Assembly: GCA_900543295.1 (NCBI GenBank)
Contig: UQQY01000080.1
Coordinates: 1 to 9,891, forward strand
Direction of reading: 5' to 3'
DNA length: 9,891 nucleotides
Source of the DNA: an uncultured Oscillospiraceae bacterium
GTDB taxonomy: Bacteria > Bacillota > Clostridia > Oscillospirales > Ruminococcaceae
Position numbers and translations under genes: made by a program. Below the pieces are notes generated by a model. That model was not told the origin of the DNA, searched no databases, and was given only the letters and a program-made list of their open reading frames with translations. This document shows, piece by piece, positions 6,432 through 9,891 of this stretch (position 1 is its first letter; each line of letters opens with the position of its first letter).

Positions 6432-7091
6432 TTACCACGCAGTATACGTATAGCGGGATGCTGCACGCCTGCTTGAAGTATATCCGTCGCTCGCTTTACC
6501 GCTTTGCGTCGTTGTTGCCGCAGTGCTTGCAGTATTCGCCTTATTGCTCTTTTTCGAAGCCGAAGCTGTCTTCGAGACAGACGCCTGTGCCGCAGCCTTC
6601 AGTGCGGCGGCTCGCTCCTCCTCCAGTGCTTTTGCTCGTTCCCTTTGATAAGTATAGGCAAGATCGGCGTATTTTTGCCCGTATGTCTGTTCATTTTCTG
6701 CAAGCAGCGCAGCTTCCTTCTGCTGAAGCTGCATAAGCTGTACAGTAAGCGCTGCGCGTTCCTCCGAAAGCGCCCGACCGGCCGCACTATAGGCCTGTCC
6801 GTATTGGTTTTCCAGCCGGATCAATGCGCTTTCCGTCAGACCGCCGTTATATCCCTGTCTGTATAGCAGCTCCGGCAATTCCTTGCGTGCCAGCATTTTT
6901 TGCAGATAGGCTGCCTGCGCGCTGTCCTCAAAAGCGCGCTGCGCCGCTTCCTCGCTAATGCGAAGGGTGCTTTCCTGTGCTGCGCTCTGTGCTCGGATCT
7001 GCGCCTGTGCTTGCTGTTGCTGCCTTTTTAACTCTTCTGTCAGACGGCGGTTGGCTTCCTCCAGATCCTTAATATATTGTGCTGATGCCAA
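6432..7091 (-). CDS. Coiled-coil protein of the prophage operon, function unknown
   Basis: I do not recognise a named family with certainty. The 219 residues fall into three parts: an N-terminal charged, Gln/Ala-rich helix (1-62), a less repetitive segment with RKELPELLYRQGYNGGLTES (69-88) followed by a second long helix (89-168), and a low-complexity Ala/Ser/Thr/Lys tail (169-200) that closes with a Tyr/Arg-rich end (YTSSRRAASRYTYTAW). The middle segment, with its Gly-x-x-GG-x-(S/T)-ES core between helices, resembles one I recall from uncharacterised Clostridia phage proteins, but I cannot verify this. No signal peptide or membrane segment is present. The start is a TTG at 7089-7091, supported by AGGAGG (7099-7104) 7 bases upstream. 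It is the last gene of the operon, 75 bases after the endolysin, and might be a structural or tail-associated part. Confidence 0.75.
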   Translation of the reverse strand: MASAQYIKDLEEANRRLTEELKRQQQQAQAQIRAQSAAQESTLRISEEAAQRAFEDSAQAAYLQKMLARKELPELLYRQGYNGGLTESALIRLENQYGQAYSAAGRALSEERAALTVQLMQLQQKEAALLAENEQTYGQKYADLAYTYQRERAKALEEERAAALKAAAQASVSKTASASKKSNKANTASTAATTTQSGKASDGYTSSRRAASRYTYTAW

Positions 7092-7133
7092 GTATCTTCC
7101 TCCTCACTTGAACTGCCTGTCCCCTTTTTGCTT

Positions 7134-7151
7134 GGCCGGACTGCTCCGGCC
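7134..7151. repeat. GC-rich hairpin between endolysin and coiled-coil genes
   Basis: GGCCGGA (7134-7140) and TCCGGCC (7145-7151) form a perfect 7-bp stem with a 4-base loop. In the minus-strand operon transcript the hairpin is followed by AAGCAAAAAGG, not a T-run, so it is not a terminator in that direction. It may act as an mRNA-processing or stability element. On the plus strand only CTTTTCCC follows, a weak terminator at best. Confidence 0.5.
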
Positions 7152-7166
7152 CTTTTCCCTTCGCGA

Positions 7167-7967
7167 TTACGGCAGTTTCAATATCTGCCCTGGATGAATG
7201 ACCGACTGAATGGTCATATTGTTCGCACGGGCAAGATCATACATTTTCATGCCGCTTCCAAGCTCTTTCTGCGCTATTTTCCAAAAACTATCTCCCGCCT
7301 TCACCGTATACGTCCGCACAGCAGGCGGTTTAACCGTCTGATATCCGTTCAGCCCGGCTGTTTGAATGATACTTGGAAAATCCCGATAGCATTCGTTTTG
7401 ATCGACATTTCCGTTAATGCCGTCTACGTTCCCTGTTGAAGAGTACTGCCAAATATCGCGTTTGAGCGTTTTGTTCGCATTGCTTCCGCGATAATCCGCA
7501 AGCCACAGCGTGTAACGCTCCGCCAGCTCCGCATGGTTCAGCTTATTCAGAAAATAGTTCGTATTCGCATAAACTCCTGTAAACCAACCGGCTTTCTCCA
7601 TCGCATTGCAAAAAGCTTTTGCAATCTCGGTAAGCTCTGTTTTTGATAAATTCCCCATGCGCGGTTCGCATTCTATATCATAGTAAATCGGGAATTCAAG
7701 TTGCTTGCCCTTTAAAATTCCAGCGGCGAAATCCGCCTCTCTGCGTGCAACTGCAACCGTATCCGCCGCACTGTAGTAATACGCTCCAACCGGCATTCCA
7801 GCAGCCTTAAATCCCTTGTAATGTTTTTCAAAACAATCGTCTATGCTGCACACCTGTTTTCCCCAATAGGTGATGCCACAGCGCAGAATCGCACCATCGA
7901 TTCCAGCTCTTTTCACCTTTTCATAGTCAATATTCGGCTGATAAGCCGATACGTCAAGCAGGGTCAT
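7167..7967 (-). CDS. Phage endolysin: GH25 lysozyme with C-terminal LysM domain
   Basis: A 266-residue peptidoglycan hydrolase that cuts the N-acetylmuramic acid to N-acetylglucosamine bond. The GH25 domain (1-200) shows DVSAYQ with Asp5, YYDIE with the Asp97/Glu99 catalytic pair, WLADY (155-159) and IWQYSSTGNVDGINGNVDQN (172-191), all hallmarks of the Cellosyl-type fold. A short Pro-containing linker leads to one LysM wall-binding domain (219-264: YTVKAGDSFWKIA through HPGQILKLP). There is no signal peptide, so release needs the holin encoded just upstream. The ATG has AGGAGG (7977-7982) at a 9-base spacing, and the gene overlaps the end of the holin gene by 14 bases, implying coordinated translation. 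It acts at the end of the phage cycle on the host wall. Confidence 0.95.
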   Translation of the reverse strand: MTLLDVSAYQPNIDYEKVKRAGIDGAILRCGITYWGKQVCSIDDCFEKHYKGFKAAGMPVGAYYYSAADTVAVARREADFAAGILKGKQLEFPIYYDIECEPRMGNLSKTELTEIAKAFCNAMEKAGWFTGVYANTNYFLNKLNHAELAERYTLWLADYRGSNANKTLKRDIWQYSSTGNVDGINGNVDQNECYRDFPSIIQTAGLNGYQTVKPPAVRTYTVKAGDSFWKIAQKELGSGMKMYDLARANNMTIQSVIHPGQILKLP

Positions 7968-8256
7968 CTTTCGTCTCCTCCTTTTGCTTCATCGGCTTTT
8001 GATAGCACAATGCGCGCGGACTGTCGCCTATGCCGCTTGTCGTCGGATCAACCACCGCATTGTATACGCTGACGGCGGCAGTCAAAAGAACATACGGACT
8101 TGAGACTGCTTTTAAAAAAGTATCCAGCACTTTTGTCCACGTCGTCATATCGCTCGCCGTCAATCCGAAATAACCTAAAACAGGCATAACCGCTGCAAGG
8201 ACTATCTGTATCCAAAAATGCGGATTTCGAAAACGTACACGCCAATTGATCTTCAT
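7954..8256 (-). CDS. Holin, phi LC3 family (Phage_holin_1)
   Basis: A 100-residue membrane protein that permits endolysin to reach the wall. The start MKINWRVRFRNPHFW and the block VYNAVVDPTTSGIGDSPRAL (64-83) are the family's signature ends. Hydrophobic segments lie at about 12-32 and 55-69, and the C-terminus is a charged cytoplasmic-type tail. I start it at 8256, because family members begin with MKINW and AAGGGG lies 9-10 bases upstream. An ATG at 8274 in the same frame overlaps the stop of the previous gene (ATGA) and would add six residues; such dual starts are known for some holins, but here this is only a possibility. It is followed by the endolysin with a 14-base overlap. Confidence 0.93.
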   Translation of the reverse strand: MKINWRVRFRNPHFWIQIVLAAVMPVLGYFGLTASDMTTWTKVLDTFLKAVSSPYVLLTAAVSVYNAVVDPTTSGIGDSPRALCYQKPMKQKEETKDDPA

Positions 8257-8270
8257 GTTGTCACACCCCT

Positions 8271-8495
8271 TCATTTATTTTGTTCTTCCCGCAGCTCGTC
8301 TAAGCGATGATGCGCGCTTTTTACGCTCTCTTCCAAACGAAAGACGCGTTCCACCACCTGGTTGTGCCGTTCCACCTTTTCCTCCAAACGCGACAGACGG
8401 TAAATGGTCAGCCGTGAAGAGGTCAGAATTCCTGCAAAACTGCCGATAACCGTGCCCGCCACAGCAATAAGGGACGTTATGAGCTGTTCACTCAT
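8271..8495 (-). CDS. XhlA-like phage membrane/coiled-coil protein
   Basis: A 74-residue protein with one hydrophobic segment at residues 5-25 (LITSLIAVAGTVIGSFAGIL) and a charged heptad-like helix from about 33 to the end (RLSRLEEKVERHNQVVERVF). This layout and its place directly before a phi-LC3-type holin match the small XhlA/haemolysin-like lysis proteins of Clostridia and Bacillus prophages, where XhlA has its membrane segment at the other end; the assignment is to the functional class and not to a proven homologue. It probably acts as an accessory or antiholin-like partner. The ATG overlaps the stop of the preceding gene (ATGA at 8492-8495), and there is only a weak ribosome binding site, so translational coupling is likely. 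Confidence 0.7.
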   Translation of the reverse strand: MSEQLITSLIAVAGTVIGSFAGILTSSRLTIYRLSRLEEKVERHNQVVERVFRLEESVKSAHHRLDELREEQNK

Positions 8496-8767
8496 ACCCC
8501 GCTCTCTTCTTCCGATAAAACGCTCGCGTCGCCAAGAAGCGGCGTCTCTCCAAAAATCGCCTGTACCGCCGCCAGATATGGCTGTGGAAGCTCTTCCTCC
8601 ATTAAGCTGCGGTCATAGGGCGCATTATAATAAATTCGCCGTGTCGGCGATTCCTCCGTATAAACGATGCCGTCCTGCGTGATTCGCCGGAGTTTTTCCA
8701 CTACGACACGTGTCGGTGTCAAAGAATACAGCGATATGAGCTCTGTTGCAGTTATGGTTTCCGCCAT
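8492..8767 (-). CDS. Small phage protein of unknown function
   Basis: A 91-residue acidic protein that I do not recognise. Its first half (TATELISLYSLTPTRVVVEKLRRITQ) could form two helices with a turn and is followed by a strand-rich segment (GIVYTEE, RRIYYNAPYD), a layout somewhat like a winged helix; the second half is Glu/Leu-rich with a Ser/Glu tail. It could be a tail-fibre assembly factor given its place right behind the fibre gene, but nothing in the sequence proves it. The ATG at 8767 is chosen over one at 8791 because AAGGA lies 7 bases upstream; the longer form would overlap the fibre gene by 8 bases. Its stop overlaps the next start by 4 bases. Confidence 0.75.
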   Translation of the reverse strand: MAETITATELISLYSLTPTRVVVEKLRRITQDGIVYTEESPTRRIYYNAPYDRSLMEEELPQPYLAAVQAIFGETPLLGDASVLSEEESGV

Positions 8768-8783
8768 TTTTTCATCCTTTCTT

Positions 8784-9764
8784 TTAAGCAAGCATCCACA
8801 TGGTTTGTAGCTGTACGACGTTGATACTGTTTTGCGTTGTAATTTTCAACTCTCCCGACGGATTGATCTCAAGTATCGCGTTTGAAGGAGCGCCGTTCGG
8901 CTCATACGCCGATACAACCGAATAAACGCTGTATGTCGGCGCAACATCTGCCGGAATGGTTCCGATAATGGTAGCGTCCGAGGTGGAAAAGGCTCCAGAT
9001 TTGATCGCTACGCCCTTGATTTGCGCGATCGCGTTCAACCGGTATACCGCAGCGCCGGACATCATAATCGAAGGCGCCGCTGTCACCGTATACTGTTCCA
9101 TCAGCATGGCAGAAAGACTTAATGCGCCAACCTGAGCTGCCGTCACCTTGTGCGGATTCTGCTGATTTGCCGCATGGCTTGTAAGCGCAGAGGCCTCTGC
9201 CGCAGACAAATCTTCGCACGTTAACAGTATATGCGGACCGCTTTTCCCATTGACAGTAACCGGATCTCCCTGGTCGCCTTTTTCGCCTTTTTCCCCCTGA
9301 TCTCCCTTTACGCCATAAATGACCGTCGCATCCCTGCCGCTGTTGTCCTCCGCGAGGGAATTCATAAAAATCAAATGTTTTCTCGGCGGCAGGATCGCCC
9401 CTTCCTGATCGACCACGATATGTCCGTCAAGGCTTGCATATGTCCACGTACTCCCATTCTCTGAGATCATCAAGGCTCCCTTTGAATCCTTTTTCAAGTG
9501 ACGGATCGTCTCTGAATTCACAGCCTTTGTCAGCAGCTTTCCTACGCTGTCCCCGCTCTGCGTACCAATTTGATCGGCTCCGGTGTCACCGACAAGCACA
9601 TCAATCAGTCCGTTTATATGCGAAGCGATTACTTCTTCTCCACTGCGGTCAAACGCCGCTTTTAGCTGCGCCGCCGTCATTCCCGCCTCCCCCGGTCTGT
9701 CTGGGAGAGCGCTTACGTTTTTTCCGGCAAAGTCAGCCGGATTCAGTTTGTACTCTGTCAGCAT
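8784..9764 (-). CDS. Phage tail-fibre/baseplate-like protein with collagen-like segment
   Basis: A 326-residue protein with a modular fibre layout. The N-terminus (1-60) has ADFAGKNVSALPDRPGEAGM and a helix with HINGLIDVLVGD, a segment I associate with the attachment end of Clostridia phage fibre proteins. A strand-rich part (95-150) leads to six Gly-X-Y triplets, GVKGDQGEKGEKGDQGDP (151-168), which can form a short triple helix and imply a trimer. Next comes NPHKVTAAQVGA (203-214), a repeat-type motif frequent in phage fibres, then a Ser/Thr/Ala-rich beta-type C-terminal domain (225-326) that is the likely receptor or cap part. The ATG at 9764 has AAGGAG at a 5-6 base spacing, and this site overlaps the stop of the upstream gene. 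Its likely role is in host recognition on the virion; the ligand is unknown. Confidence 0.8.
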   Translation of the reverse strand: MLTEYKLNPADFAGKNVSALPDRPGEAGMTAAQLKAAFDRSGEEVIASHINGLIDVLVGDTGADQIGTQSGDSVGKLLTKAVNSETIRHLKKDSKGALMISENGSTWTYASLDGHIVVDQEGAILPPRKHLIFMNSLAEDNSGRDATVIYGVKGDQGEKGEKGDQGDPVTVNGKSGPHILLTCEDLSAAEASALTSHAANQQNPHKVTAAQVGALSLSAMLMEQYTVTAAPSIMMSGAAVYRLNAIAQIKGVAIKSGAFSTSDATIIGTIPADVAPTYSVYSVVSAYEPNGAPSNAILEINPSGELKITTQNSINVVQLQTMWMLA

Positions 9765-9773
9765 ATTTTCTCC

Positions 9774-9891
9774 TTATCTCTTAAAAAATCCGGCTGTCCT
9801 GTATCTCCGCACAATTCCGAAAATACCGAATCCCTCGTTCACGGCATTGTTCTCCACAATTACCTGAACCGTAATATAGCGGCGCAGTCCC
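9774..9891 (-). CDS. C-terminus of an unrecognised phage protein (start outside window)
   Basis: Read from the right edge, 38 residues are open before TAA (9776-9774). They begin GLRRYITVQVIVENN and end with a Gly/Phe- and Arg-rich tail (FGIFGIVRRYRTAGFFKR). The stop overlaps the Shine-Dalgarno of the fibre gene (TAAGGAG) and the gap to its ATG is 9 bases, so it belongs to the same operon. By position it is probably a tail, baseplate or fibre-attachment component. This stretch is too short to name a family. Confidence 0.7.
   Translation of the reverse strand, partial: GLRRYITVQVIVENNAVNEGFGIFGIVRRYRTAGFFKR

Larger units (their letters stand above)
6432..9891 (-). mobile_element. Prophage late region: tail fibre, lysis module and end of operon (partial)
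   Basis: Seven tightly spaced minus-strand genes include a tail-fibre-like protein with collagen-like repeats, an XhlA-like protein, a phi-LC3-type holin and a GH25/LysM endolysin, an order typical of Clostridia prophages at the end of the late operon. The element runs off the right edge. Integration, regulation, packaging and head genes are not in view, so its completeness is unknown; a tail-derived bacteriocin locus would carry the same genes. The left limit is placed at the last gene, just beside the rpmB terminator, by inference only. Confidence 0.85.

Noticed and set aside
9583..9867. Plus-strand open frames opposite the fibre gene and the partial gene at the right edge.
   Set aside because: They are shadows of the minus-strand operon, which has continuous coding with correctly spaced ribosome binding sites.
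1..9891. CRISPR arrays, tRNA or rRNA genes, insertion sequences and toxin-antitoxin or defence genes.
   Set aside because: No spaced direct repeats, cloverleaf folds, transposase motifs or recognisable defence domains were seen on either strand.

Overview
The window looks like a chromosomal piece of an anaerobic, low-to-mid GC Gram-positive bacterium of the Clostridia, probably a gut Oscillospiraceae/Ruminococcaceae-like lineage. The basis is a membrane pyrophosphatase of the K+-dependent type, strong AGGAGG ribosome binding sites, SigA-type promoters with extended -10 elements, a short zinc-ribbon type L28 ribosomal protein, and a phage lysis module of the kind common in Clostridia. The lineage is an inference from gene content; no 16S or other decisive marker is present.

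Left part, host genes (1-6425). The 3' end of a GyrI-like/AraC-type effector-binding protein (+) converges on hppA (-), with one bidirectional terminator between them. hppA encodes a 704-residue ion-pumping membrane pyrophosphatase; a candidate promoter lies about 115-145 bases upstream of its start. An AT-rich, gene-free stretch of about 500 bases separates hppA from three plus-strand metabolic genes. These are a tandem-SIS sugar-phosphate isomerase/deglycase-like protein, a Cof-type HAD phosphatase just past the first gene's terminator, and an arginase-family ureohydrolase with its own near-consensus promoter. rpmB (L28) follows with its own promoter and ends at a strong bidirectional hairpin terminator.

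Right part, prophage (6432-9891, all on the minus strand, running off the window). In transcription order it holds the C-terminus of an unrecognised protein, a 326-residue tail-fibre-like protein with a short collagen-like Gly-X-Y run, a 91-residue unknown, an XhlA-like membrane/coiled-coil protein, a phi-LC3-type holin, a GH25 + LysM endolysin without signal peptide, and a 219-residue coiled-coil protein of unknown role. Several of the genes overlap by a few bases, as expected of one late operon. The operon ends at the same terminator as rpmB, so the cell/phage boundary is probably at or very near 6392-6431. No integrase, repressor, tRNA or attachment site is visible here.

Nothing in the window amounts to a clearly new defence, RNA or mobile system. 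The points most worth a second look are the altered C-terminal catalytic loop of the pyrophosphatase, the coiled-coil gene placed after the endolysin, the unassigned SIS/HAD pair, and a hairpin sitting at the expected start of the SIS transcript.
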